This document shows, in pieces, positions 17,203 to 25,644 of a stretch of DNA of 64,000 nt. A program made the position numbers and the translations under genes. The stretch spans positions 68,969-132,968 of the forward strand of contig CAUEFI010000008.1 of assembly GCA_958477305.1 (NCBI GenBank). The letters run 5' to 3'. Numbering within the stretch: the first letter of the stretch is position 1; each line of letters begins with the position of its first letter. This stretch comes from HGM12998 sp900756495. Lineage in GTDB: Bacteria; Bacillota; Clostridia; Oscillospirales; Oscillospiraceae. The notes beneath the pieces were generated by a model. That model did no database searches, was not told the DNA's origin, and saw only the letters and a program-made list of their open reading frames with translations.

Positions 17203-17241
17203 AGGGCGGCATAGCCAAAGGCCATGCCGCCCTGCCTTTTT
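17203..17241 (+). terminator. Rho-independent terminator after csoR
   Basis: Perfect 10-bp stem AGGGCGGCAT/ATGCCGCCCT with an 11-base loop, then GCCTTTTTG. Confidence 0.85.
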
Positions 17242-17350
17242 GTTTCCGCTCTAAGAAGTATGCGGGCTTCGTCCGGATTCAAAATAAGTGTGTATGGAGA
17301 CAAGTCTGTCTATTTCAACAAGAGGAAGATGTGAATTTTAGGTACAAAAT

Positions 17351-17563
17351 ATGAACAAGAAGCCAGTGGGTCTATTGAATGTGCTTTTAAACGCAGCTGC
17401 GGTAATTGTCTGGACCATCAATTGTGTTGTTCTTGTATTATATACAAGGGGGAATGAACCACCTGAGATTACACTGGTTCTTGATATTATCTGTGCAATT
17501 CTATGGTGGGTGGCTTTTGCTGTTGTGCTGGTTCGTTATTGCAAGGGCAAGCATAATGAATGA
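17351..17563 (+). CDS. Small two-helix membrane protein of unknown function
   Basis: 70 residues, two hydrophobic segments (about residues 8-30 and 39-61) joined by TRGNEPPE and ending in a basic tail (RYCKGKHNE). No recognised family. The ribosome site is weak (TTAGG, 9 bases upstream). Base composition is AT-richer than the flanking chromosome. It stands alone between the csoR terminator and the Nim-like gene, in what may be an inserted segment. Confidence 0.5.
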   Translation: MNKKPVGLLNVLLNAAAVIVWTINCVVLVLYTRGNEPPEITLVLDIICAILWWVAFAVVLVRYCKGKHNE

Positions 17564-17673
17564 ACCTACACGGAACAGCAGCAACACTTAACATAAATGC
17601 CAATCAAAAAATGCTCCTATTGAATGGGCATAAAACAATACGTTTCCTGCGCTGGGAATGGGCTTTTATGGGC

Positions 17674-17702
17674 TTGACTTTTTAGGATAGTCCTATTATA
17701 AT
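17674..17702 (+). promoter_or_regulatory. Promoter with palindromic operator upstream of the Nim-like gene
   Basis: TTGACT, 17 bases, TATAAT. The spacer contains TAGGATAGTCCTA, a 5-bp inverted repeat with a 3-base centre (17683-17695), placed where a repressor would block RNA polymerase. The regulator is unknown. Confidence 0.75.
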
Positions 17703-17730
17703 GGGAAAAAATCTGTAACCGCCGGGTTTG

Positions 17731-17788
17731 CGTCTTATCCTCACTCCGTTAGGCCATAGAAGGAGTGGAGACAAGACGTTTTTATTTT
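17731..17788 (+). terminator. Leader terminator between promoter and Nim-like gene
   Basis: Long stem CGTCTT-x3-CTCACTCC / GGAGTGGAG-x2-AAGACG, followed by TTTTTATTTT. It is 20 bases before the start codon and within the transcript of the promoter at 17674, so it can only attenuate this gene. Confidence 0.7.
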
Positions 17789-17807
17789 ACGGTAATGAGG
17801 TGCTTTC

Positions 17808-18305
17808 ATGTTTCGAGAAATGCGCAGAAAAGGGCAGGCGCTGCCTGCGGAAGAAATCACTGCTGTCCTGTATCGAGGACGCTCCGGGGTACTGGCCCTG
17901 TCAGGTGATGACAATTACCCATACGCTCTCCCTATCAGCTATGTATATGACGGTAATCACATCTATTTCCACTGTGCCCGGTCTGGTCACAAGCTGGACG
18001 CAATTCAGCGCAACTGCAAGGCGTCCTTCTGTGTAGTTGACCAGGACCAAATTGTTCCGGAGGAATATACCACCTATTTCAGAAGCGTGATCCTTTTTGG
18101 TCGGATCCGCGTGTTGGAGGACGAGCAGGAAAAGCGGGCGGCCATTGAGAAATTGGCTGTCAAATATGCGCCGGAGGATACTGACTCGGGACGGCAAACC
18201 GCCATTGAGCAGGAGTGGGCGCCCCTTTGTATGCTTGAAATGTGTATCGACCATATGAGCGGAAAAGAGGCACTGGAACTGGTTAAGCAAAAGCAAGAGA
18301 AATAA
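17808..18305 (+). CDS. Pyridoxamine 5'-phosphate oxidase-like (NimA-type) flavin-binding protein
   Basis: 165 residues, split-barrel FMN-binding fold. The N-terminus MFREMRRKGQALP plus YPYALPISYVYDGNHIYFHC and the AxxGHKLDAI region are typical of the Nim/PNPOx-like subgroup found next to efflux or regulator genes in anaerobes. Some relatives reduce 5-nitroimidazoles, but most are uncharacterised, and resistance should not be assumed. Ribosome site GAGGTG. Expression appears controlled twice, by an operator in the promoter and a leader terminator. Tandem terminators follow the gene. Confidence 0.8.
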   Translation: MFREMRRKGQALPAEEITAVLYRGRSGVLALSGDDNYPYALPISYVYDGNHIYFHCARSGHKLDAIQRNCKASFCVVDQDQIVPEEYTTYFRSVILFGRIRVLEDEQEKRAAIEKLAVKYAPEDTDSGRQTAIEQEWAPLCMLEMCIDHMSGKEALELVKQKQEK

Positions 18306-18327
18306 CCGAATATGAAACTGATCGCAC

Positions 18328-18389
18328 CAACCCGCCGGGGTTTTTTCTTGTGTAGTAGGCCAGCGTTACACAAACGCTGGCCTTTTTTT
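18328..18389 (+). terminator. Tandem terminators between the Nim-like gene and the MATE gene
   Basis: First AACCC-GCCG-GGGTT followed by TTTTTC (18328-18346), then a perfect 10-bp stem GGCCAGCGTT/AACGCTGGCC with seven T (18358-18389). The second ends 23 bases before the MATE start, so the pump is read either by read-through or from an unseen promoter. Confidence 0.8.
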
Positions 18390-18412
18390 ATTTGTTAGGA
18401 GGATCGATTATC

Positions 18413-19774
18413 ATGTATGAAGGCAAATCACACACTTTATTTGCCAAATATGCCGTACCGCAAATGATTGGACTGTTGTTTAACTCGGTCTATATGATTG
18501 TTGACGGCGTATTCATTGGCAATCGGCTTGGCCGCGACGCCATGGCTGCCGCCGCCGTTTCTGTCCCGCTTGTCGAGATACTGATTGCGTTGTCTATGGC
18601 GGTGTCCACAGGTGCGGGTGTTATGATTTCCGCACATCTCGGTCAAGGCCAAAAAGAAAGAGCGCGTCATATGTTCAGCCTTGCCGCCCTATGTACCGCT
18701 GTCATGGGACTGTTGATCAGCGTATTTGGAACTATTTTTATACACCCACTTGCTGAACTTTTAGGGTCAACTCCGGTTATTCACGATGAAGCAATCAGTT
18801 ATATGTGGTACATTATTACCTTTTCTCCGTTCCTGCTTTTCAGTTTTTTGTTCAGCGGTCTGGTGCGTAACGATAATCGTCCAAAACTCGCCATGTTTGC
18901 CCTAATGTTTGGCTCTGTATCAAACATCGTCTTGGACTATGTGTTTATGTACCCATTGAACATGGGCATTGCCGGTGCAGCGTTGGCTACCGCGCTCGGC
19001 CCTATTTTCAGCGTTTTAATTATGCTGCCGCATTTTATATTCAAACGCGGAGATCTGTACTTAACAACATTCAAACTGAAATGGCGCAACCTTCGCTCGG
19101 TCTATGTACTCGGCTTCCCGTCCTTTATCATGGAGTTTACCATTGGCATTATTACCTTTGTGTATAACTTTGCCATTGTGCATTATGGCTTTGAGGAAAT
19201 CGGCCTTGCAGCTTACCTTGTGATCGGTTATTTAATGTTGATTATCTTGACACTGTTTCTTGGTATGGCGCAGGGGCTGCAACCCGTGTTTAGCTATTTC
19301 ATGGGTACGGGTGAAGAAAAGAGGAGCAAAGCTTTACTCGGCTTTTCCGTGAAAGTATTTTTAGCGATAGGTATTTTGTGCTATATCTTGATTATTTTCT
19401 TCTCTCGCGGCTTTTTCTCTATTTTCAATCCGGGAGACATCGAACTAATCAACTTTATGGAAAGCAAAAGCCTGCCCTATTTCTGCGGCTTCTTCCTGTC
19501 AGGCTATAACATCCTGATGATCTCCTTCTGGCAGTCCACCCGCCGCACCAATAAGGCCCTGGCGATCTCCCTGTCCCGCAGCGTCATCTGGCCGCCCATC
19601 CTGATTGCCCTCCTGCCGCTGTTCTTCGGCAGAGAAATACTCTGGCTCTGTCACTCCTTCAGCGAAGGACTTACCGCCGTCCTTGCAGCTGCCATGCTTA
19701 CCGCCAGGGAAAGCCGGACAAAAAGCGGGGCCAGCGGACTGCAACCTGGAACAGACGTTCATCCTCTGGAATAG
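18413..19774 (+). CDS. MATE-family multidrug efflux transporter
   Basis: 453 residues, twelve predicted hydrophobic segments in two similar halves, with the N-terminal NSVYMIVDGVFIGNRLG segment typical of MATE proteins. It exports organic cations or drugs against a Na+ or H+ gradient; substrates cannot be told. Start at ATG 18413, about 11 bases from AGGAGG. Codon use changes sharply: the first ~1070 bases are AT-rich, but from about 19480 (SGYNILMISFWQSTRR onward) third positions become strongly G/C, like the host. The gene may be a recombinant between an acquired and a resident copy. Confidence 0.88.
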   Translation: MYEGKSHTLFAKYAVPQMIGLLFNSVYMIVDGVFIGNRLGRDAMAAAAVSVPLVEILIALSMAVSTGAGVMISAHLGQGQKERARHMFSLAALCTAVMGLLISVFGTIFIHPLAELLGSTPVIHDEAISYMWYIITFSPFLLFSFLFSGLVRNDNRPKLAMFALMFGSVSNIVLDYVFMYPLNMGIAGAALATALGPIFSVLIMLPHFIFKRGDLYLTTFKLKWRNLRSVYVLGFPSFIMEFTIGIITFVYNFAIVHYGFEEIGLAAYLVIGYLMLIILTLFLGMAQGLQPVFSYFMGTGEEKRSKALLGFSVKVFLAIGILCYILIIFFSRGFFSIFNPGDIELINFMESKSLPYFCGFFLSGYNILMISFWQSTRRTNKALAISLSRSVIWPPILIALLPLFFGREILWLCHSFSEGLTAVLAAAMLTARESRTKSGASGLQPGTDVHPLE

Positions 19775-19850
19775 AGCCATGAGGCGCTGGATAGGGAAGG
19801 GCTGCGGCGCCTTCTGTGCCGCCCTTATCACCAGTCCCTGTTATTTGTTC

Positions 19851-19908
19851 TTGACAATTCCATACCCACACATGTATAATGCCACTATACATATACCCCC
19901 ATAGGTAT
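19851..19908 (+). promoter_or_regulatory. P-type ATPase promoter with CsoR-type operator
   Basis: TTGACA, 18 bases, TATAAT (19875-19880), then ATACCCCCATAGGTAT (19893-19908), an ATACC...GGTAT inverted repeat that matches the csoR upstream element. It ends just before the ribosome site AGGAGG. Predicts repression by CsoR. Confidence 0.75.
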
Positions 19909-19920
19909 AGGAGGCGTTTT

Positions 19921-21789
19921 ATGAAAACATTGGAAGCTCTGTTGGAGTGGGGCGGCATAAAAAAGGACGTTGCCTTTCTGGTCATCGCAGGGGCATCGCT
20001 GCTGGTCAGCCTTTTAGATCTCCCTCTCCCGTTTGACGCGGCATGGATTGCCATTCTCCTGTGCGGTGTCCCCATTCTTTTGGAGGCCTTTATTGGCTTG
20101 GTCACCGCCTTTGACATCAAGGCCGATGTACTGGTCTCCATTGCTCTGGTAGCCTCGGTGATCATCGGTGAGGATTTTGCCGCCGGCGAGGTGGCCTTCA
20201 TCATGCAGCTGGGTGCTCTTCTGGAAGATCTGACGGTAGCCCGGGCTCGTGCAGGTATTGAAAAGCTGGTCCACCTGACCCCCCGCACCGCCCGGGTGGT
20301 GAACGGCGGCCAAGAGACTGTGGTACCCGCCGAGGAGGTACAGGTGGGAAATCATCTCCGGGTGCTGCCTGGAGAGACCATCCCTGTGGACGGCGTTATC
20401 CTGTCGGGCGAGACCTCTGTCAATCAGGCGGTCATGACCGGTGAATCGCTGCCGGTGGATAAAGGGCCGGGGGATGAAGTCTCCAGCGGCACGGTCAATC
20501 AGTTTGGCTCCTTTGTGATGGAGGCTGTCAAGGTGGGAGAAGACAGCTCCATTCAAAGAATGGTACGCCTGGTTCAGTCCGCCGATGCGGGTAAAGCTAA
20601 AATTGTCGGTGTGGCCGACCGCTGGGCCACCTGGATTGTCGTGATCGCCCTGAGCGCGGCGGGCCTGACCGGCCTAATTACAGGAGAGGTTCTGCGTGCC
20701 GTTACGATTTTGGTCGTCTTCTGTCCCTGCGCCCTGGTCCTTGCCACACCGACCGCCATTATGGCGGCCATCGGAAATGCCACGCGGCATGGCTTTCTGG
20801 TCCGGGAAGGGGACGCTCTGGAGCGGCTCTCCAGCGCATCCCGTTTCGCCTTTGACAAGACGGGAACCCTAACCTATGGTATCCCCCGGGTGGTGGGAGT
20901 ACAGAGCTTTTTGCCTGACCTCTCCAGGGAGGCGCTCTATCTCCTCGCGGCGTCTGCCGAGCTGCGCTCCGAGCACCCACTGGGCAAAGCAGTGGTAAGG
21001 GACTGTCGGGCCGAACTAGAGGACACAATTCCGGAGCCGGAATCTTTTCAAATGTTACCAGGTAGAGGAGTGCTGGCCAGCGGCGGCGGCCGCACGATAT
21101 TCGCCGGAAACGAGACTCTGCTGGCAGATCGAGGGATCCCGCTTTCCCCGGAAGCCAGAGAGGCAGCCCGATATTATCTGGATCAGGGCTGTTCGGTGAT
21201 CTATTTGGCGGCAGACGGGCAGCTGGCCGGTCTCCTGGCCCTGGCCGACACCCTTCGCTCCGACGCTGCGGACATGATCGCACGGGTGAAAGCTTGTGGC
21301 GTCTCCCCTGTCTTGCTGACCGGAGACCACGAGAGTGCGGCCCGGCGCATTGCAGAAGAACTCTCTATCAGCGAAATCCGCGCCGGCTGCCTGCCTGAGG
21401 ACAAGCTGAACTGGATCGATGAGAGCCAGAAAGCGGGCCAGCCTGTCTGCATGATCGGCGATGGAGTCAACGACGCCCCAGCCCTGAAGAAGGCCCTCGT
21501 CGGAATTGCAATGGGTGGCGTTGGCAGCGACATCGCGGTAGACGCCGCCGACATCGCCCTGGTCAGCGACGATATCCGGGAGATTCCCCACCTGCTCCGC
21601 CTGGCCCGCCGGATGATGGTGACCATCAAATGCAACCTGACCTTCTCTATGGCCCTGAACTTCGCCGCTATTCTCCTTGCCATCACTGGCGTCCTCAATC
21701 CTGTCGTCGGCGCACTGGTTCACAATGCGGGCTCCGTTGTCGTTATTATACATTCTACATTTTTATTAAAATGGAGGAAAAAGTCATGA
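19921..21789 (+). CDS. Heavy-metal translocating P1B-type ATPase
   Basis: 622 residues. Motifs in order: TGES in the actuator domain (~175), CPC in a transmembrane helix (268-270), DKTGT phosphorylation site (Asp312) and MIGDGVNDAP hinge (~515). There is no N-terminal HMA domain. The last helices read ALNFAAILLAI and NPVVGALVHNAGSVVV. They lack the YN / MxxSS signature of CopA, and the HNAGS motif in place of HEGG or DGG leaves metal specificity open. CsoR-type operator suggests Cu(I), but Zn/Mn/Fe-type relatives exist. Start at ATG 19921 with AGGAGG. Its stop overlaps the next start. Confidence 0.92.
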   Translation: MKTLEALLEWGGIKKDVAFLVIAGASLLVSLLDLPLPFDAAWIAILLCGVPILLEAFIGLVTAFDIKADVLVSIALVASVIIGEDFAAGEVAFIMQLGALLEDLTVARARAGIEKLVHLTPRTARVVNGGQETVVPAEEVQVGNHLRVLPGETIPVDGVILSGETSVNQAVMTGESLPVDKGPGDEVSSGTVNQFGSFVMEAVKVGEDSSIQRMVRLVQSADAGKAKIVGVADRWATWIVVIALSAAGLTGLITGEVLRAVTILVVFCPCALVLATPTAIMAAIGNATRHGFLVREGDALERLSSASRFAFDKTGTLTYGIPRVVGVQSFLPDLSREALYLLAASAELRSEHPLGKAVVRDCRAELEDTIPEPESFQMLPGRGVLASGGGRTIFAGNETLLADRGIPLSPEAREAARYYLDQGCSVIYLAADGQLAGLLALADTLRSDAADMIARVKACGVSPVLLTGDHESAARRIAEELSISEIRAGCLPEDKLNWIDESQKAGQPVCMIGDGVNDAPALKKALVGIAMGGVGSDIAVDAADIALVSDDIREIPHLLRLARRMMVTIKCNLTFSMALNFAAILLAITGVLNPVVGALVHNAGSVVVIIHSTFLLKWRKKS

Positions 21790-21962
21790 TTCTGACCATT
21801 TTCTTAATCATCATCGGTATTGCGATCTTTGTCGGCGGACTGTATTACCTGCTGAAAGAAAAAAAGGATCCGGAGGCCCGTAAAATCTATACTGTTGTCA
21901 CTGTCATAGGCATCGCTATTCTGATTGCCGGCGGAATTAAAATTGCTGTATGTGGCTTCTGA
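21786..21962 (+). CDS. Small two-helix membrane protein coupled to the P1B ATPase
   Basis: 58 residues: one hydrophobic helix (residues ~2-23), a charged turn KEKKDPEARKI, and a second helix (~34-56) ending VCGF. Its ATG overlaps the ATPase stop as ATGA, implying translational coupling. No named family. It could be a regulatory or assembly subunit of the pump, as small proteins are for other P-type ATPases, but this is inference from position. Confidence 0.7.
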   Translation: MILTIFLIIIGIAIFVGGLYYLLKEKKDPEARKIYTVVTVIGIAILIAGGIKIAVCGF

Positions 21963-22029
21963 GACTACGCCCCCCCAAAAAAGAGCCCCTTGGCGTAAGA
22001 AAATGATGGTGCAGTATCGATAGTACATG

Positions 22030-22569
22030 CTATAGAGCAGTCCCCCGTGTGGGCACCATTAGCCTGGAGACGTCGACGCCCTCATGGGCCAACAGCCAGC
22101 GCTTCTTTTCCACACCGCCCGCATAGCCCGTCAGGCTCCCTCCCGCGCCTACGACCCGATGGCATGGAATCACGATCGAAATGGGGTTATGACCCACAGC
22201 GCCGCCTATCGCTTGGGCGGACATGCTTGAACGCCCCAGGCGTTTCGCCAGCCTCCTTGCAATCTCTCCGTAAGTAGTCACCTCCCCATAGGGAATCTCA
22301 CACAGCAAACGCCAGACCTCTTGGCGAAATACGCCTCCGCTGGGTGCCAGCGACAGCTCGCCGATCCCTGGCCTCTCTCCCGCAAAATACCGGTCAAGCC
22401 ACTCCCGTGCCTTTATAAAAACCGGGTCAATATCCCGCTCCAAAGACTGCCGGGGCAGCGTTGCGCCAAAGTATTTCTGCCCCTCCAGCCACAGGCCTGT
22501 CAGATGTTCCCCCTCTCCAGCCAATGTGAGCAGCCCTACCGGTGATTTATAGTGTGAAATGTAATACAC
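22030..22569 (-). CDS. ogt: Methylated-DNA--protein-cysteine methyltransferase (Ogt type)
   Basis: 179 residues. The active site VIPCHRVVGAGGSLTGYAGG has the acceptor cysteine, and VTTYGEIARRL plus AVGHNPI form the helix-turn-helix and Asn hinge of the O6-alkylguanine transferase fold. It removes O6-methyl groups from guanine in a single suicide transfer. GTG start, preceded by GGGGAGG. It lies 15 bases after the ada-alkA stop, so the two form one adaptive alkylation-repair operon. Confidence 0.95.
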   Translation of the reverse strand: MYYISHYKSPVGLLTLAGEGEHLTGLWLEGQKYFGATLPRQSLERDIDPVFIKAREWLDRYFAGERPGIGELSLAPSGGVFRQEVWRLLCEIPYGEVTTYGEIARRLAKRLGRSSMSAQAIGGAVGHNPISIVIPCHRVVGAGGSLTGYAGGVEKKRWLLAHEGVDVSRLMVPTRGTAL

Positions 22570-22584
22570 AGAGTTCCTCCCCCT

Positions 22585-24048
22585 TCAGAAAACCTGCCAA
22601 AGACACATTGCAGCATAGGCACGCCAAGGCCGCCACATCTCCGCCAGCTCTAATATTTCTCTCCTACTCCTCGGTGCCAGCGCCTTCTTAAGCCCCAGAT
22701 CCGTATCCGGAAAGGCGTCAGTCCATCCAAGCGCCCGCATGGCGATATACTGCGCTGTCCATGCACCGATACCGGGCAGCCTCATAAGCCTTTTGACTTC
22801 ATCTTCCGGCCGGATACACAGTGCAAGCGCTTCTGCCTGATCGGAAAATAGTTCTGCCAAAGCCCGTATGGTCCGCGCCCGCGGCCCTGTTATTCCAAGT
22901 GGACAGAATCTGTCTTCTGCCGGATTCGCAAGCGAGCATATGGATTCTGGTGTCGGAAAAACATGGGACAGTCCCTCGATTTCTGTCTCCACCGGCTCGC
23001 CAAACTGCTGTGCAAATCTGCCGGAAAGCGTTGTCGCGGCCTTGACGGAAATTTGTTGTCCCAATACTGCTCGGACACTCATTTCAAAGGGATCAAAGCA
23101 TCCGGGTACGCGAATGCCAGGGAGAAACAGTCCCGGCTTGAGCCTGTCCAATTGAGAGAGCGTCTCCTGTATCACCTCTGGCTCACAGGACAAATCAAAC
23201 AGACAGCGGACCCGGCTGAGCACCTGAGGCAGCACTGGGAGCAGAGACGCGGCCACCGTCACCGACACACTATTGCTGTGCGGCTGATGCGTTACACCGA
23301 TCCACCCGTAAAGGCACCCTCTCTCCTCTGATGCGATCCGGACCGTCCGGTAATAGGTATTACCCTGAATGGTCTCAACGCCGGGGATGGCCCGCGGACT
23401 CAAGAACGCCAGCAAACGCTCCCATTGGAAGGGCGGCCGATAGCCAAGCGCCAGCGTAATCCTGTCCCCGCTTCGCTGTTTGCAGGCTTCCTGTCTGCGA
23501 AGTGCGGCAGGCGCAAGACGGTATCGCTCTTTAAACACATCGTTAAACCGGCGCAAGCTTCCAAAACCAGCCGCCATTGCAACCTCCAGAACAGATAGGT
23601 CGGTGTCAGTCAGCAGGCTCTTAGCAAGCAGCAGACGGCAGGTCTGTAGATACTGAACCGGCGGGACATGATATGCCTCTGAGAATACCCGGCGTAAGTG
23701 GCGTTCGGTACAGCCGAGCCGCTTGGAAATCGCAGCAAGGCTTCCCGCTGTTCCGCATTGCTCCTCTATCAGCCTTGCTGCTTTCTGCGCAAGAGATGCC
23801 GCAGCATCCATTGGAGCCAGCCCTGGCGCCAGTTCCGGACGGCACCGCAGGCAGGGACGAAATCCCGCCTGCTCCGCTTCCGCCGCCGTACGGAAATACG
23901 TACAGTTTTCCGGCTTTGGAAGTCTTACCCGACAGACCGGCCTGCAGTAAATGCCCGTAGACCGGACACCGACAAAAAAGCGGCCGTCAAAGCGGGCATC
24001 CCGTGATTTGAATGCGGCATATAACGCTTCCCGGTTTTCCTGTATCAT
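22585..24048 (-). CDS. Bifunctional Ada-type regulator / AlkA 3-methyladenine DNA glycosylase
   Basis: About 487 residues with three parts. Residues ~1-75 form the Ada N-terminal zinc/methyl-acceptor domain (FVGVRSTGIYCRPVCRV, FRPCLRCRPE). Residues ~85-185 are an AraC-type DNA-binding domain. Residues ~195-487 are an AlkA glycosylase, with a helix-hairpin-helix (LMRLPGIGAWTAQYIA) and catalytic Asp in FPDTDLGLKKAL. The protein should sense methyl phosphotriesters and also excise alkylated bases. Start at ATG 24048 after GGGAGGG. Such Ada-AlkA fusions are known. Followed by ogt. Confidence 0.93.
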   Translation of the reverse strand: MIQENREALYAAFKSRDARFDGRFFVGVRSTGIYCRPVCRVRLPKPENCTYFRTAAEAEQAGFRPCLRCRPELAPGLAPMDAAASLAQKAARLIEEQCGTAGSLAAISKRLGCTERHLRRVFSEAYHVPPVQYLQTCRLLLAKSLLTDTDLSVLEVAMAAGFGSLRRFNDVFKERYRLAPAALRRQEACKQRSGDRITLALGYRPPFQWERLLAFLSPRAIPGVETIQGNTYYRTVRIASEERGCLYGWIGVTHQPHSNSVSVTVAASLLPVLPQVLSRVRCLFDLSCEPEVIQETLSQLDRLKPGLFLPGIRVPGCFDPFEMSVRAVLGQQISVKAATTLSGRFAQQFGEPVETEIEGLSHVFPTPESICSLANPAEDRFCPLGITGPRARTIRALAELFSDQAEALALCIRPEDEVKRLMRLPGIGAWTAQYIAMRALGWTDAFPDTDLGLKKALAPRSRREILELAEMWRPWRAYAAMCLWQVF

Positions 24049-24476
24049 CGCTGTGTCCCTCCCTGATATGGCCATTATACCACATTTTCTTTTTCAATCT
24101 CGCAGTTTTCGGACCTGTATATTTTACGGTGGGACAAATGTTTAGCCGCATCGCCGGAAGCGCTCATCCACCAGCTTTTCAAGATTGTATTTTAGGCACT
24201 GCCTCGCAACATATCCGCCCCCTTCCGGCTGGACACACCGAACCATCTGCAAATCCCCCCGCTTCTCTTCGTCAGCATTTCATTTGCAGCCATGTATCAA
24301 TCGCCTTTGTTCCATCATATCACTTGTAATTGGCCTCTTGAACATAGAGGCCTGCGCAGCCTTCTTAAATGCGGCAGCGATTCATTTGCTTCCGTACAGG
24401 GACAACAGCCGAATACAGAGGCGAGGGCAGGTGACAGCAGCCTCTTCAGAAAGCTTCACCCACTCAAAAAGATTAT
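24049..24476. other. Gap between ada-alkA and the amino-sugar locus
   Basis: About 430 bases of mixed composition. The first ~30 bases hold the ada-alkA ribosome site. Apart from one doubtful short frame (24142-24246) I see no gene, repeat or RNA. It may contain the ada promoter, but no convincing hexamer pair was found. Confidence 0.5.
24142..24246 (-). CDS. Doubtful short ORF, possibly a gene remnant
   Basis: 34 codons from ATG 24246 (MVRCVQPEGGGYVARQC...), with a G-run 8 bases upstream. The residue mix is protein-like and the frame stays open a further 11 codons upstream, but there is no family match and no context supporting expression. Confidence 0.2.
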   Translation of the reverse strand: MVRCVQPEGGGYVARQCLKYNLEKLVDERFRRCG

Positions 24477-24510
24477 AACGCCCGCTCATCTATCGTGATG
24501 AGCGGGCGTT
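24464..24510 (-). terminator. Terminator at the end of the amino-sugar operon
   Basis: Perfect 14-bp stem AACGCCCGCTCATC / GATGAGCGGGCGTT, loop of 6, then ATAATCTTTTTG on the minus strand, 15 bases beyond the ATPase-subunit stop. Confidence 0.9.
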
Positions 24511-24525
24511 GAGGATTCGGGCAGC

Positions 24526-25644
24526 TTAAATCAGATTGCGCTCCGACTCGGGATTGAAGAGGTGGACGAGGTCAGGGCGGAAGGTGAAGAGAACCTCCGT
24601 GCCGTACTGGATCCCACCGCGGTGCTCTGCGGGCAGGTCGGTGGTGGGAACGCGGAGGACTACGTCCTTTCCGCCCGCATTCACATGGAGATGGACCTCG
24701 CTGCCCATCATCTCGGACACGTCCACCTTGCCAGACAACGTATGTGCGCCGACGCTGGTCTCAAACGTGATGTGCTCGGGACGGATGCCGATGATGACCT
24801 TCTGCCCTTCCGTCTTGGCGGCAGTGAGCTTCTTCTGGATCTCGTCGGCCAGCGGCATGACGGCGCCCGCCACGGCGATCTGGTAGCTGCCGCCGTTCTC
24901 TTGGAGCTCACCCTCAAACAGGTTCATCTGGGGAGAGCCGATAAAGCCGGCGACAAAGATGTTGACGGGGTGGTCAAAGACCTCCTGGGGCGTTCCAATC
25001 TGCTGGATAAAGCCGTCCCGCATGATGACGATGCGGTCGCCCAGAGTCATGGCCTCGGTCTGATCGTGGGTGACATAGATAAAGGTAGTGTCAATACGCT
25101 GACGCAGCTTGATAATCTCGGCGCGCATCTGATTGCGCAACTTCGCATCCAGGTTGCTGAGCGGTTCGTCCATGAGGAAGACCTGAGGGTTGCGGACAAT
25201 GGCCCGGCCGATGGCCACGCGCTGGCGCTGGCCACCGGACAGCGCCTTGGGCTTGCGATCCAGATAACTGGTGATATCCAGGATCTCGGCGGCCTCCCGC
25301 ACCTTCCGGTCGATCTCGTCCGCCGGGGTCTTGCGCAACTTGAGCGCAAAGGCCATGTTCTCATATACCGTCATATGAGGATACAGGGCGTAGTTCTGGA
25401 ATACCATGGCGATATCCCGATCCTTGGGCTCCACGTCGTTCATCAGCTTATCACCGATGTAGAGCTCCCCCTCGGAGATCTCCTCCAGGCCCGCTACCAT
25501 CCGCAGGGTAGTGGACTTGCCGCAGCCGGAAGGACCTACCAGCACGATAAATTCTTTATCCGCGATCTCCAGATTGAAGTCGTGGACGGCGGTTACCTTG
25601 TTGTCGTAAATTTTCTTTACGTTCTTCAGGATTACAGTCGCCAT
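24526..25644 (-). CDS. Sugar ABC transporter ATP-binding subunit (MsmX/UgpC type)
   Basis: 372 residues. Walker A GPSGCGKSTT near residue 38, signature LSGGQRQRVAIGRA near 135, Walker B VFLMDEPLSNLD near 155, switch His in YVTHDQTEAM. The C-terminal ~130 residues form the OB-fold regulatory domain of CUT1 transporters (VIIGIRPEHI). It should energise the sugar permeases at 28.6-30.4 kb, and proteins of this kind often serve several transporters. Start at ATG 25644 (MATVILKNVKK); no clear ribosome site. 178 bases separate it from nagA. Confidence 0.93.
   Translation of the reverse strand: MATVILKNVKKIYDNKVTAVHDFNLEIADKEFIVLVGPSGCGKSTTLRMVAGLEEISEGELYIGDKLMNDVEPKDRDIAMVFQNYALYPHMTVYENMAFALKLRKTPADEIDRKVREAAEILDITSYLDRKPKALSGGQRQRVAIGRAIVRNPQVFLMDEPLSNLDAKLRNQMRAEIIKLRQRIDTTFIYVTHDQTEAMTLGDRIVIMRDGFIQQIGTPQEVFDHPVNIFVAGFIGSPQMNLFEGELQENGGSYQIAVAGAVMPLADEIQKKLTAAKTEGQKVIIGIRPEHITFETSVGAHTLSGKVDVSEMMGSEVHLHVNAGGKDVVLRVPTTDLPAEHRGGIQYGTEVLFTFRPDLVHLFNPESERNLI

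Noticed and set aside
17709..17787. Fluoride riboswitch before the Nim-like gene
   Set aside because: TAACCGCC occurs, but the following conserved GGCTGATGA element and pseudoknot bases are missing, and the downstream gene is not a fluoride gene.
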